NCBI GenBank assembly: GCA_041391765.1
Contig: JAWKNJ010000014.1
Span: 62,001-126,000 of the forward strand
Origin: SHAN690 sp041391765
GTDB lineage: Bacteria; Bacteroidota; Bacteroidia; Flavobacteriales_G; Salibacteraceae
Direction: 5' to 3'
DNA length: 64,000 nt
The translations under genes were made by a program, and so were the position numbers. Numbering within the stretch: the first letter of the stretch is position 1; each line of letters starts with the position of its first letter. Shown here one piece after another: positions 34,176 through 42,976 of this stretch. Below the pieces are notes generated by a model, which saw only the letters and a list, made by a program, of their open reading frames with translations, did not search any database and had not been told where the DNA came from.

Positions 34176-36011
34176 AGAATTATCCCCCTACTCTTGGCAA
34201 TGAGCTTTGGCCTCAGCGCATCCTACGCAAACAACGACTCGATCATACTCACGACTCAAGCGAGATTAGATACAGCAAAATCAGCTGGCTCAAGGATCCA
34301 AATCATGTTGGACATTATTGATCGACTTGAATTTTCAGATCCTGAAACTGCAATCGGTTGGGCAGATCAAATAATCGAGTTAAGTGAGAAGAACAAAGAT
34401 CGAAAGGGCCTTGCCGTGGGTTACGGATCGAAATCAAGAATACTGAGCTATTTGGGTGATTTTGAAAATGCCATCACATTAGGAAACAAGGCTGCGGACA
34501 TTGAAAAAGAAATTGGACGATTGGACAAGTATGCCGGAGCCCTAGCCAACATTGGAGTTTACTATGAAGATCTCGGTCAACCGGATGAAGCCATGAAACT
34601 TTATATGGAAGTGAAGCAGCTGATCGATGATGGATTGAATGACAGTAACCTGCTCGCCAACTTGAGCAACAACATTGCCTCGCTGAACCAAGGCAAGTGC
34701 CGATCAATGATGGACACTTCGTTCTGCTGGGAATGCATCGCACAGTATCGCATAGTGCTCTCCATTGATGAAATACATGAAGACCTAGCTAATTCGGCTC
34801 GCACATTGAACAACATTGGGAACTCCTTCAATGACATGTTTCTGATCACCGAAGACAAAACACTGGCAGACTCAGCCTTAAAGTACTTCCGAAAGTCGGC
34901 CGCGCTTCGGGGTCAATTTAACGACCTAATGGGCTATGTGAACGTTTATTCCAATATGGGGTTGACGTTTGCCGTGTTGAATCAGCGCGACAGCTCGACC
35001 AAGTATCGTGAACTGGCATTGGAAGCGGCTGAAAAGTCGAAATACGCTCCCGCCATCATTCACGCCCTTCAAGGACTAGCTGATGAAAAATACGATTTGG
35101 GAGAATACAAGACTGCTGCTGAATTGGGGGTACGGGTGCATTTGATGAGCGACAGTATGTTATCATCTGAAATGACAAAGCAAATTGCCGAAGCGCAAGC
35201 CAAGTTTGATGTGGAGCGCAAAGCCAAGGAAAATGCAGACCTGAAGGCTGAGAAAGCAGAAGCCAGAAGCCAGCGAAACATGGTGATCGGTGGAGCATTG
35301 TTGCTGCTGTTACTAGTCGGATCAGGTTTTGTTGTTGTTCGACAACGTCAAAAAGTGACTCGAGAAGCCGAGCTTAATCAACAGCAGAAACTTCGATTCA
35401 AGGCGGTAATTGAAGCCGAAGAAAAGGAACGAACACGCATTGCCAAGGAACTCCACGATGGACTGGGCCAGTTGCTTTCCGTCATCAAAATGACCATTAC
35501 CAAGATCAATCCAACAGCGGAAGAGGACAAAGAACGCATCGTCACCGCAAAAGACTTAGTGGATGAAACCGTGAAAGAAGTACGAAGCATTTCGCACAAC
35601 ATGATGCCCTATGTGTTAATGGAAGAAGGCATTCACAAGGCCGTTGATCAGCTGGTTGAAAAGATCAATGACGTTGGCTTGATCCAGGTCCATCTGACCA
35701 ATAGCATTCGCGAAAAAGTGCTCGAATCAACAACCAGTATCGCCATTTATCGAATCATACAGGAAGTCCTGAACAACATGATCAAACACTCTCAAGCCAA
35801 GAACATATTTGTGAAGTTGGAATCGAAAGGCGACAGCATTCATCTGGTCATGAATGATGACGGAGTCGGCTTCGACACGAGTGAAATTGAGAAGTCGGAA
35901 GGCATTGGCTGGAAGAACATCATTTCCCGCGTAATGACCTTAGATGGTCGCATCGATGTGGACTCCGAACGAGGAAAAGGCACTTCGGTGAATATCGATT
36001 TGGTGGTGTAA
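34173..36011 (+). CDS. TPR-containing sensor histidine kinase (HisKA_3 / NarL type), orphan
   Basis: 612 aa. Signal peptide (1-19), a periplasmic region with about six tetratricopeptide repeats (about 55-330; ALANIGVYYEDLGQPDEAMKLY, NTYSNMGL-like units), a membrane helix (370-389), a coiled coil, the HisKA_3 motif KERTRIAKELHDGLGQLL with His428, and an ATPase domain with IIQEVLNNMIKHSQAK, MNDDGVGFD and SEGIGWKNIISRV. Such TPR kinases are abundant in Bacteroidota and usually pair with LuxR-type regulators. No regulator gene lies next to it, so its partner is elsewhere. The gene starts 198 nt upstream of nothing else on its strand: it is a single-gene unit, convergent with a small unknown gene directly at its stop. 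Confidence 0.9.
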   Translation: MRIIPLLLAMSFGLSASYANNDSIILTTQARLDTAKSAGSRIQIMLDIIDRLEFSDPETAIGWADQIIELSEKNKDRKGLAVGYGSKSRILSYLGDFENAITLGNKAADIEKEIGRLDKYAGALANIGVYYEDLGQPDEAMKLYMEVKQLIDDGLNDSNLLANLSNNIASLNQGKCRSMMDTSFCWECIAQYRIVLSIDEIHEDLANSARTLNNIGNSFNDMFLITEDKTLADSALKYFRKSAALRGQFNDLMGYVNVYSNMGLTFAVLNQRDSSTKYRELALEAAEKSKYAPAIIHALQGLADEKYDLGEYKTAAELGVRVHLMSDSMLSSEMTKQIAEAQAKFDVERKAKENADLKAEKAEARSQRNMVIGGALLLLLLVGSGFVVVRQRQKVTREAELNQQQKLRFKAVIEAEEKERTRIAKELHDGLGQLLSVIKMTITKINPTAEEDKERIVTAKDLVDETVKEVRSISHNMMPYVLMEEGIHKAVDQLVEKINDVGLIQVHLTNSIREKVLESTTSIAIYRIIQEVLNNMIKHSQAKNIFVKLESKGDSIHLVMNDDGVGFDTSEIEKSEGIGWKNIISRVMTLDGRIDVDSERGKGTSVNIDLVV

Positions 36012-36371
36012 TCACCCAAACCCCGCCCCCAACACATATTTCCAACTGTCTGGAATCATATCATCGTTTTCGGATTTCCAATGCGCAAAGACAGTTTGGA
36101 AAAGGAGCTTAATTTCTTCCTCATTGAGGATTCTGCTTTTTGGCAATTCCAATTGATCATTGATGACATCGAAGTTTTCCAGATAGGTTTTGATACGCTC
36201 ACCGATCACCTTTCGGCTCAGCGATAGAAGGTCATCATTGGTGACTCCTCTAGTCTTCAATTCAGCTCGGGCAGCCTCGATGGCTTCGTTCGTATAATCC
36301 CCTTCTTCCGATTCAATGATTTGAACCAAAGCCTCAGATGAGAACAATTTGTAGCGCTCTGTTAGGGTCAA
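36012..36371 (-). CDS. Small protein of unknown function
   Basis: 119 aa, soluble. The N-terminus RYKLFSSEALVQIIESEEGDYTNEAIEAARAELKTRG follows a pattern frequent in Bacteroidota proteins (short helix, then Y-x-x-EAI-x-AA-x-x-EL-x-x-RG), often seen before a membrane or zinc-ribbon domain; here a further helical part with a Trp pair (HWKSEN, DSWKYVLG) follows and the protein ends with GAGFG. No catalytic motif. It ends exactly where the TPR kinase gene ends, on the opposite strand. Confidence 0.65.
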   Translation of the reverse strand: MTLTERYKLFSSEALVQIIESEEGDYTNEAIEAARAELKTRGVTNDDLLSLSRKVIGERIKTYLENFDVINDQLELPKSRILNEEEIKLLFQTVFAHWKSENDDMIPDSWKYVLGAGFG

Positions 36372-36447
36372 GAAGGGTGAGTTTCTCCAAATCTAATCGC
36401 TTTGAATGCACAAAAACCACTTGGTTTGCATTTGAATCAACCCTAAA

Positions 36448-37239
36448 GTGAGCTTTTGGTCAAATAAGCGTGTTTGGATTACCGGTGCATCCAGCGGTAT
36501 TGGCGAAGCCACGGCTAAGTTGTTAGCATCAAAAGGGGCTTCATTGATCCTGAGTAGTCGCAACAAGGAGCAACTTGATGCGCTGATTCAATCTCTACCG
36601 AATCCGGAAAAGCATGAAGTAATTGCACTTGACGTGAGTGATGCAACTTCACTTCGAACCGCGCTCAATCAACAGAAAGCGACTTTGGAAAGTGTCGATG
36701 TGTTGATCAACAATGCGGGCATTAGTCAACGTTCACTTACCTGGGAGGCCTCAGCTGAGTCTGAGCGCCAAATAATGGAAACGAATTTCTTTGGTGCGGT
36801 GGCGGTAGCTAAGGCAGCTCTTCCGGGGATGATGCAGCGCAAAAAGGGGAATATAGTTATCATGAGTTCGCCTGCGGGAAAATTTGGATTCCCATTGCGA
36901 TCGAGCTACTCAGCAAGCAAGCATGCGCTTCAAGGATACTTCGAATCCTTAAGAGCGGAACTAAAAGACACCGACATCATAATATCGTTCGTCAGTCCGG
37001 GACGGGTGCAAACCAACATGGGCATTAATGCACTAACGAAGGACGGAACCTCCGCTAATGCTATCGATGAGCGACTGGCTCGAGGTATCACTGCTGATGA
37101 ATGCGCCAAAGTGATTGCTAAAACAATTGAGAGTGGGAAAGCCGAAGTATACCTCGGTAGAGAACAAGTTTTAATTTATTTGCACCGCTATTTGCCGTGG
37201 CTATTCCGATGGGTGGTCACGCGAGTAAAAGCTAACTAG
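36448..37239 (+). CDS. Short-chain dehydrogenase/reductase
   Basis: 263 aa from a GTG start. Classical SDR: NAD(P)-binding TGASSGIGE (about 11-19), NNAG (about 90), Tyr154 and Lys158 in YSASKHALQG, and a C-terminal hydrophobic stretch VYLGREQVLIYLHRYLPWLF that may rest on the membrane as in DHRS7-like proteins. Substrate unknown. Followed after 3 nt by the double glyoxalase-fold gene, so the two are one operon. Confidence 0.9.
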   Translation: MSFWSNKRVWITGASSGIGEATAKLLASKGASLILSSRNKEQLDALIQSLPNPEKHEVIALDVSDATSLRTALNQQKATLESVDVLINNAGISQRSLTWEASAESERQIMETNFFGAVAVAKAALPGMMQRKKGNIVIMSSPAGKFGFPLRSSYSASKHALQGYFESLRAELKDTDIIISFVSPGRVQTNMGINALTKDGTSANAIDERLARGITADECAKVIAKTIESGKAEVYLGREQVLIYLHRYLPWLFRWVVTRVKAN

Positions 37240-37242
37240 TCT

Positions 37243-38283
37243 ATGATCAACGGCATTCAACAAATGGGCATTGGCACACCGGATGTGCACAAATCCTGGA
37301 AATGGTATCGCAAAAATTTCGGGTTCGATGTTCCAGTATTTGACGAAGCTGCCGAGGCTCCTTTGATGACACAATACACGGGTGGAAAGGTGCATGCTCG
37401 TCATGCCATCCTCGCCATGAACCTAAATGGAGGTGGGGGAATGGAAATTTGGCAATACACTAGCCGACCATCAGCTGCTCAGCCTGAATTCTCGTTGTTA
37501 CGCAAAGGATTGCTTGTTACCAAAATCAAGTGCCGCGATGCCAAGTTGGGTCATGAATCCGTGGCCGAACACAATGCATCTGACGTCCACATTGACCCGG
37601 CAGGTAAGCCGTGTTTCTCTGTCATCGATCCGTTTGGAAATCCGTTCATCGCCTCTGAAACTGATCATTGGTACCAGAAGAAGCAAAGCATTTTCGGTGG
37701 AATTGAAGGAGTAATCGTGGGAGTTTCCGACATGGAAAAATCAATGAAGTTTTATCGAGAGGTTTTGGAAGTCGATAAGGTGAACTATGATGAACAAGGC
37801 GTTTTCCCGGATTTGGCCAAACTAAAAGATGGCGACAAAAAATTCCGGAGGGTTCGTCTCGAACCAAGCAACCGCAACACAGGAGCCTTTTCTCAGGTTT
37901 TCGGAATGTTTCACATCGAGTTACTTCAGCCGTTGGAAAACGACAGCCTTGATCACAACCTGAAGGATCGATACTGGGGTGACCAAGGATACATCCATCT
38001 GTGCTTTGATGTGAACCAAATGGATCAGATCAAGGCTCGTGCTGACAAGATGAACAATGCCTTCACAATTGACAGCGGAGACTCTTTCAGTATGGGCGAA
38101 GCTGCTGGTCGCTTCGCATACCTCGAAGATCCGGATGGCTCCCTTATCGAACTCGTAGAGACGGACAAAATCACTGTTTCCAAAAAATTAAACTGGTTGC
38201 TAACCCTTAGCGACAAGCGCAAGAAAAAGCCGTTACCACGCTGGCTGTTCTCGTTCATGGCGTTGAATCGTGTGAAGGACTAG
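37243..38283 (+). CDS. VOC-family protein with two glyoxalase/dioxygenase domains
   Basis: 346 aa. Two vicinal-oxygen-chelate modules: the first about 1-135 (IQQMGIGTPDVHKSWKWYRKNFGFD...FSVIDPFGNPF), the second about 150-308 (GVIVGVSDMEKSMKFYREVLEVD...FAYLEDPDGSLIELVET). Possible metal ligands are the His in MFHIELLQP, His in YIHLCFDV and Glu in LIELVE of the second module; the first module is weaker in these. A basic C-terminal tail follows. Family members act as lactoylglutathione lyases, dioxygenases or epimerases; no specific call is possible. Co-transcribed with the SDR gene. Confidence 0.85.
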   Translation: MINGIQQMGIGTPDVHKSWKWYRKNFGFDVPVFDEAAEAPLMTQYTGGKVHARHAILAMNLNGGGGMEIWQYTSRPSAAQPEFSLLRKGLLVTKIKCRDAKLGHESVAEHNASDVHIDPAGKPCFSVIDPFGNPFIASETDHWYQKKQSIFGGIEGVIVGVSDMEKSMKFYREVLEVDKVNYDEQGVFPDLAKLKDGDKKFRRVRLEPSNRNTGAFSQVFGMFHIELLQPLENDSLDHNLKDRYWGDQGYIHLCFDVNQMDQIKARADKMNNAFTIDSGDSFSMGEAAGRFAYLEDPDGSLIELVETDKITVSKKLNWLLTLSDKRKKKPLPRWLFSFMALNRVKD

Positions 38284-38357
38284 GAAAATTCAAGCACAAT
38301 TTCAAACTCAAATTCAAAAGGCTCTGAGCTTGAAATTGAGTTTGAAACTGATTTTCC
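38283..38357. repeat. Long AT-rich inverted repeat after the VOC gene
   Basis: TTTCAAACTCAAATTCAA (38300-38317) pairs with TTGAAATTGAGTTTGAAA (38330-38347) with one mismatch around a 12-nt loop; GGAAAAT (38283-38289) and ATTTTCC (38351-38357) can extend the stem. It overlaps the last base of the VOC stop codon. It may end the SDR-VOC mRNA, though there is no T-tract, or protect its 3' end. Confidence 0.55.
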
Positions 38358-38398
38358 AGAGCGTGACTTCTATCACATCCCATTGTTTTACCCACCCA

Positions 38399-38406
38399 TA
38401 CTTTCG
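38399..38406 (+). promoter_or_regulatory. -7 box of the rhodanese gene
   Basis: TACTTTCG (seven of eight matches to TAnnTTTG) ends 18 nt before the ATG at 38425. A TTG at 38383 is only 13 nt away, too close for an ideal -33 element. Confidence 0.35.
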
Positions 38407-38424
38407 CCCTGTAAACGAAATACT

Positions 38425-38733
38425 ATGGGACTATTAGATGCATTATTCGGAGGGGGAGGAAATCAGGCAAAGGAGTTGCTGGATAAAGGAGCTGTGGTTA
38501 TTGATGTTCGCACACCGGCCGAGTTTGCCGGAGGACACGTGAAGGGTTCGAAGAACATTCCGTTACAGACTATTCAATCCAAAGTGAACGACATTAAGAA
38601 ACTGAACAAGCCAGTAGTTGCCTGTTGTGCCTCAGGCATGCGAAGTGGCCAGGCAACAGATATCCTTCAGCGAGCAGGTATTGAAGCCGTAAATGGCGGA
38701 CCTTGGACCAAGGTCAACAGTTTAGTAGGATAA
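38425..38733 (+). CDS. Single-domain rhodanese
   Basis: 102 aa from the ATG at 38425, which gives MGLLDALFGGGG; an in-frame ATG at 38383 would overlap the promoter. The domain shows VIDVRTPAEFAGGHVKGSKNIPL and the active loop C68-ASGMR (C-x4-R), with NGGPWTKV at the end. Single rhodanese domains carry sulfane sulfur; the partner is unknown. It is monocistronic, with a strong terminator behind it. A role alongside Fe-S or thiol chemistry is inference. Confidence 0.88.
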   Translation: MGLLDALFGGGGNQAKELLDKGAVVIDVRTPAEFAGGHVKGSKNIPLQTIQSKVNDIKKLNKPVVACCASGMRSGQATDILQRAGIEAVNGGPWTKVNSLVG

Positions 38734-38748
38734 TACCCCTATCCTAAA

Positions 38749-38808
38749 GCGGGAAAGTTATGAGGTAGGTAGACTATCGAAAAGGCAATAATAACTTTCC
38801 CGCCTTTT
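38749..38808 (+). terminator. Strong terminator after the rhodanese gene
   Basis: A perfect 13-bp stem GCGGGAAAGTTAT / ATAACTTTCCCGC (38749-38761 with 38791-38803) followed by CTTTTT. Its left arm and loop contain the stop and last codons of the convergent acyltransferase gene, so coding sequence and terminator share the same bases. Confidence 0.8.
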
Positions 38809-39999
38809 TATGTTCTTACGATTGTTCCAGGCGAACAAAAACTCATCGATTAATTCGATGTAGACCAGGCTCAATGACAGACCTGAGATTGCAACCACTA
38901 TACCAGGCCATCCGAATGTAATTCCAAGTAGAGCAAAGAGAATCCAGAACTGAATCATGTAAAGCACAGTCGTGCCCAACACCATCACCGTGTTTTCGAA
39001 AATGACGTCCTTGATCTTTGTTTTTACAATCCAAGTGGAGATACGATAAGGCAAAAAGTGAAACACCTGCGCCAGGGCAACAAATGGTGCCAGCACCAAC
39101 ATGACCCCCCACTGAATCCATGCAGACTTTCCGTTGTGCAGCATTGATTCTGTGTGCTCAGAGATTTCCAGCTCCTTGGCTTTTGACAACCACCTCTGAT
39201 CGGGCGTCCAAACTCCTTTGTTCATTTTCTCCACCAGTGCCTTCTCCCTCAAGAATGGTTCTTGATCTTCAATCATCCACTCTTTGCGCACATCATTGTT
39301 ATTCAAGCGCAATGCATCCAGCGCAACTTCGGACGCACTTTCGTCAGAATAGTCCTTTGGCTGAATCAGCAACTCATCTAAAGCGTCTTGAATATCGCTG
39401 GTGAGCTTCACGTAAGCTTGGTTTTCATTGGATCGGAGGAGTTCCAAATAGGATGAAGCCTTGATGGGCTTGCCAAAATTGGTCATCACGGTTGCTCGGA
39501 ACTTTCTGAACTTACTGTAATTGTTTGCCATAGGAACTATCAGCACTTCTTTTCCAGATCGCCTAGCCACGTAGTCCAATGCCAACCTCGCGGTTCCCTT
39601 TTTCAGAGGCTGGAGCTTCTTTTCCTGGATACTGATTCCCTCAGAAAAAATAAGCACGCGACCACTGCGATCGAAAAGGTCGTAGCATTCATTAAAGCTG
39701 TCCGCGTTCTTGTTCAGGCTTTTATAGCCGTCTCTTATTCTGTAAACGGGTAACATCCAAATGCTTCGAAAAAACTTGTTGAGCGATTTGTTTTCGAACA
39801 CATCCCCTCGTACCAATACATGACAAGGCTTTCTGGTAATCATCGGTAGGAAGATGAAATCCACTGCCGAATTGGGGTGCGTGCAGGCGAATATTACGGG
39901 AACACCATCCGGTATGGGTTCTTCGAAGTGGTAATAGACCTTCTTAAACCACATTCTCAACCCATTGATGATCCAGAAATAGAGGTACCAAAACAGCAT
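38758..39999 (-). CDS. PlsC-type phospholipid/glycerolipid acyltransferase
   Basis: 413 aa. N-terminal acyltransferase domain with the variant motif THPNSAVDF (His and Asp of the usual HX4D motif, here with one extra residue as in a known Bacteroidota subgroup), then FEN-type region, FSEGIS (EGxS motif) and VPMANNY. The C-terminal third has two or three membrane helices (about 290-400: WGVMLVLAPFVALAQVF, VLGTTVLYMIQFWILFALLG). Probably esterifies lysophospholipid or a related glycerolipid at the inner membrane. The last codons lie in the rhodanese terminator. Confidence 0.85.
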   Translation of the reverse strand: MLFWYLYFWIINGLRMWFKKVYYHFEEPIPDGVPVIFACTHPNSAVDFIFLPMITRKPCHVLVRGDVFENKSLNKFFRSIWMLPVYRIRDGYKSLNKNADSFNECYDLFDRSGRVLIFSEGISIQEKKLQPLKKGTARLALDYVARRSGKEVLIVPMANNYSKFRKFRATVMTNFGKPIKASSYLELLRSNENQAYVKLTSDIQDALDELLIQPKDYSDESASEVALDALRLNNNDVRKEWMIEDQEPFLREKALVEKMNKGVWTPDQRWLSKAKELEISEHTESMLHNGKSAWIQWGVMLVLAPFVALAQVFHFLPYRISTWIVKTKIKDVIFENTVMVLGTTVLYMIQFWILFALLGITFGWPGIVVAISGLSLSLVYIELIDEFLFAWNNRKNIKRRESYYCLFDSLPTS

Positions 40000-40032
40000 T
40001 GCACAAATGTAGGTTTACGAGCGGGCGATTAG

Positions 40033-40040
40033 TAATCTTG
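40033..40040 (+). promoter_or_regulatory. -7 box of the aldehyde dehydrogenase gene
   Basis: TAATCTTG (seven of eight matches to TAnnTTTG) ends 17 nt before the ATG at 40058. Confidence 0.35.
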
Positions 40041-40057
40041 CAGTCAAATCTGTAGTG

Positions 40058-41413
40058 ATGGAAGTAGTTTCTATAAACCCGTGGAATTTAGAGGAGATTG
40101 AGCGTTTCAAAACGCATACGAATGAAGAGACGGATGCTATCATCCGATCAGTAGATGCAGAATATCAGACTTGGCGTAAAACGTCTTTTGCGGATCGCAC
40201 CAAACTGTTGATGCGCGTTGCTGATATACTCAATGAGCGAAAGGACAAGTATGCAGCTCACATCACTGCTGAAATGGGTAAGCCTATTGTTGAGGCTGTA
40301 GCTGAAGTTCAGAAATGTGCTTGGGTTTGTCGCTTCTATGCTGAACAAGCAGAGTCATTTTTGAAGCCGCGAGCCATTGAAACGGATGCTTCAAAGAGCT
40401 TCGTTACCTATAGTCCGCTGGGTGTGATATATGCCATCATGCCGTGGAACTTTCCGTTCTGGCAAGTGTTTCGATTTGCAGCACCAACTTTAATGGCAGG
40501 GAATACCGCGATTCTAAAACACGCTCCGAACGTGACGCGTTGCGCTTTGGATATTGAAGAAATTTTCCGCGATGCGGGTTATCCGGCAAATGCATTCCGA
40601 ACGCTGATTCTGGACAACTCACAGGCAAGTCAGGTAATCGAACATCCATTGGTGCGCGCAGTTTCATTGACAGGAAGCGAAAAAGCAGGTGAAGCAGTGG
40701 CCAGCACCGCGGGTCGGGTTTTGAAGCCAAGTGTTTTGGAATTGGGCGGTAGCAATGCGGTCATAGTACTAGAGGACGTTGATTTGGATCAAGCAGTAGA
40801 CGTAGGATTCCGCGCCCGATTCTTGAACAGCGGCCAAAGCTGCATAGCCGGTAAACGTTTCTTAGTGGTCGATTCATTGTATGATCAATACATCGAAAAG
40901 TTTGCGAAGAAAGTAGCCGAACTTCAATTCAGGGAACCTACAGACTCAAGTACAAAGATTGGTCCCTTAGCTCGGGTTGACCTGGCAGAAGGAATAGAGC
41001 GACAAGTGAACGGCAGCATCGCGAAAGGCGCTAAGCTGCTTATGGGAGGAAAGCGCGATGGTGCTAAATACGATGCTACCATTCTAACGGAAGTAAAACC
41101 AGGAATGCCTGCTTTTGATGAAGAATTGTTTGGCCCGGTAGCTCCATTTGTTCGGGTGAAAGATTTTGATGAAGCGATCAAACTCAGCAACCAAAGCAGC
41201 TTCGGACTAGGTGCCACAATCTGCACTGGTAATCCTGAAAAAGCATTGGAGCGCATTCATGAGTTTGATGAAGGGGCCGTGTTTATCAATGAATTGGTGA
41301 AGAGTGATCCAAGACTTCCATTTGGCGGCATCAAGCGTTCCGGATTTGGACGCGAGCTTAGTGCCGAAGGCATCTTAGAGTTTGTGAATGCGAAGACGGT
41401 TTATGTAAAGTAG
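40058..41413 (+). CDS. NAD(P)-dependent succinate-semialdehyde dehydrogenase-like aldehyde dehydrogenase
   Basis: 451 aa from the ATG at 40058 (a GTG one codon earlier is possible). ALDH superfamily with the catalytic Cys in NSGQSCIAGKR (262), general base Glu in LELGGSNA (228), PWNFPFW with the oxyanion Asn, SLTGS and EELFGPV. Lack of the first 20-30 residues seen in GabD and the overall shape fit the short GabD1/SsdA-type enzymes of about 450-460 aa, which oxidise succinate semialdehyde. Substrate call is by overall likeness only. It sits alone, 6 nt before the GT39-like gene. Confidence 0.88.
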   Translation: MEVVSINPWNLEEIERFKTHTNEETDAIIRSVDAEYQTWRKTSFADRTKLLMRVADILNERKDKYAAHITAEMGKPIVEAVAEVQKCAWVCRFYAEQAESFLKPRAIETDASKSFVTYSPLGVIYAIMPWNFPFWQVFRFAAPTLMAGNTAILKHAPNVTRCALDIEEIFRDAGYPANAFRTLILDNSQASQVIEHPLVRAVSLTGSEKAGEAVASTAGRVLKPSVLELGGSNAVIVLEDVDLDQAVDVGFRARFLNSGQSCIAGKRFLVVDSLYDQYIEKFAKKVAELQFREPTDSSTKIGPLARVDLAEGIERQVNGSIAKGAKLLMGGKRDGAKYDATILTEVKPGMPAFDEELFGPVAPFVRVKDFDEAIKLSNQSSFGLGATICTGNPEKALERIHEFDEGAVFINELVKSDPRLPFGGIKRSGFGRELSAEGILEFVNAKTVYVK

Positions 41414-41419
41414 CCCGTT

Positions 41420-42973
41420 TTGCGCATTCAGGCCCAAATTCAAAAGCTGCTTCACAACAAAGCCTTGGCGTTTTTGCTGTTCTGCGTTTTCTGCATTGTA
41501 TATTTATGGCAGTGCGAGTATGTGAGGCTGACTTTTGAGCGTCCTGGGTCCATACACCAATGGCGTCAATGTGATGGTCCTTCCATGGCATTGCTGTTTC
41601 ATCAAGATGGTAATCCGATATGGGAACCGGCAATTCATAATCAACTGAATGGCGAAGGAAAGGCAGGTGGTGAATTTCCAATCACATATTACATTGCAGG
41701 AAAGCTGTACTCCCTTTTTGGATTCCATGAATCCATTCTTCGATCTCTTCACTTGCTGATATTACTGACAGGAGTATTTGTGCTCCTACACGCCACACTG
41801 CAAACATCATCCATCCCAATAATTTCCGTTTTCCCCTTCATCTTCTTCTTCAACTCTCCCACATTGCTTTTTTATGCGGATAATTTTCTACCTGATGGTC
41901 CCGGGCTAGGATTTTCGCTTATGGGTCTCGCACTTAGCCTACTGTATTTTCAACAAGGCAAGCGAGTAACTTGGTATTTAGCTGCAACGGCATTCAGTCT
42001 TTCGATGTTGGTCAAAATATCTATGGTGTTTCCGTTCATTGCAATTGTTATACTGGAAGGCTGCTATCATTTCTGGCCATCCACAGATGAACGTTATCCG
42101 CATTGGGGCAAATCAAGATGGTCGCTTATTTTAGCCGGGATAGTCATCGTCTTCATCCCTTCTATCATTTGGTATGTCTACATCCAGGGATACAACGAAG
42201 CTAACCACGGATTGTATTTTCTTACAGCGGCCACTCCGTTTTGGAATGACCCTCCTGAGCAACTTTGGCAAACTTGGATTGGATTCAGAACATACTGGTT
42301 GCCTGTTCTCTGGCCAAAAATCAACCAATACATTTTGATTGGTTCCATTATGTTCTTCATCGCATTTTCTTTTAGGAAGAAGCAATCATTGTCCCTGTTG
42401 GTAACACTTCTGGCACTGGGTTCATTGGCTTATGCGCTTTTATTCTTCCATCAGTTTCAGCATCATGACTATTACTATTTAACCCTAATGATTTTGCCGC
42501 TGATGATCACTGTTTCTGTTACTCAACTGCTCGCGGAGATATTAACAAGAGCATCTATGCAGCAGCTTAAATTGGGAGCCGTACTCGTTTTGTCTATCCT
42601 ATCGTTGAGAAGCTCGCAAGCGAGTATTTACCTGTTCAAGGACAGTTATTTGAGATGGTTTGAAGTTCACACCTTCAACGCTTCACTAAACGACCTCGAA
42701 CCATGGCTGGAAGATCATGGTATCTCCAAGTCAGACAAAGTAATTTGCCTTCCGGATATGAGTCCTAACCAAAGCCTTTATCTAATGAACAGAAAAGGAT
42801 GGACTGGATTAACCGGACTGTACGACTCTCAGGATGTCGAATCAGTCATCCATCTGGGAGCGAAATATGCCATCATAACTGACACAACTTTTGCGGGCCT
42901 CACTTTTCTACAATACCACATCACTGACACAATTGGATATCATGGAAATATCGGAGTGTATAAGATTGACTGA
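41420..42973 (+). CDS. GT39/ArnT-like polyprenyl-sugar glycosyltransferase
   Basis: 517 aa from a TTG start. About ten to twelve membrane helices with a C-terminal periplasmic part of about 110 aa. The first loop has FERPGSIHQWRQCDGPSMAL and NGEGKAGGEFPITYYIAGKL, in place of the usual DE motif; the GEFP-x-x-YY stretch is typical of PMT_2 proteins. Such enzymes transfer a sugar from a polyprenyl phosphate donor to lipid or protein on the outer side of the inner membrane. It follows the dehydrogenase gene by 6 nt and is convergent with radA (3-nt gap). One of three such proteins in 10 kb. Confidence 0.75.
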   Translation: MRIQAQIQKLLHNKALAFLLFCVFCIVYLWQCEYVRLTFERPGSIHQWRQCDGPSMALLFHQDGNPIWEPAIHNQLNGEGKAGGEFPITYYIAGKLYSLFGFHESILRSLHLLILLTGVFVLLHATLQTSSIPIISVFPFIFFFNSPTLLFYADNFLPDGPGLGFSLMGLALSLLYFQQGKRVTWYLAATAFSLSMLVKISMVFPFIAIVILEGCYHFWPSTDERYPHWGKSRWSLILAGIVIVFIPSIIWYVYIQGYNEANHGLYFLTAATPFWNDPPEQLWQTWIGFRTYWLPVLWPKINQYILIGSIMFFIAFSFRKKQSLSLLVTLLALGSLAYALLFFHQFQHHDYYYLTLMILPLMITVSVTQLLAEILTRASMQQLKLGAVLVLSILSLRSSQASIYLFKDSYLRWFEVHTFNASLNDLEPWLEDHGISKSDKVICLPDMSPNQSLYLMNRKGWTGLTGLYDSQDVESVIHLGAKYAIITDTTFAGLTFLQYHITDTIGYHGNIGVYKID

Positions 42974-42976
42974 TTT

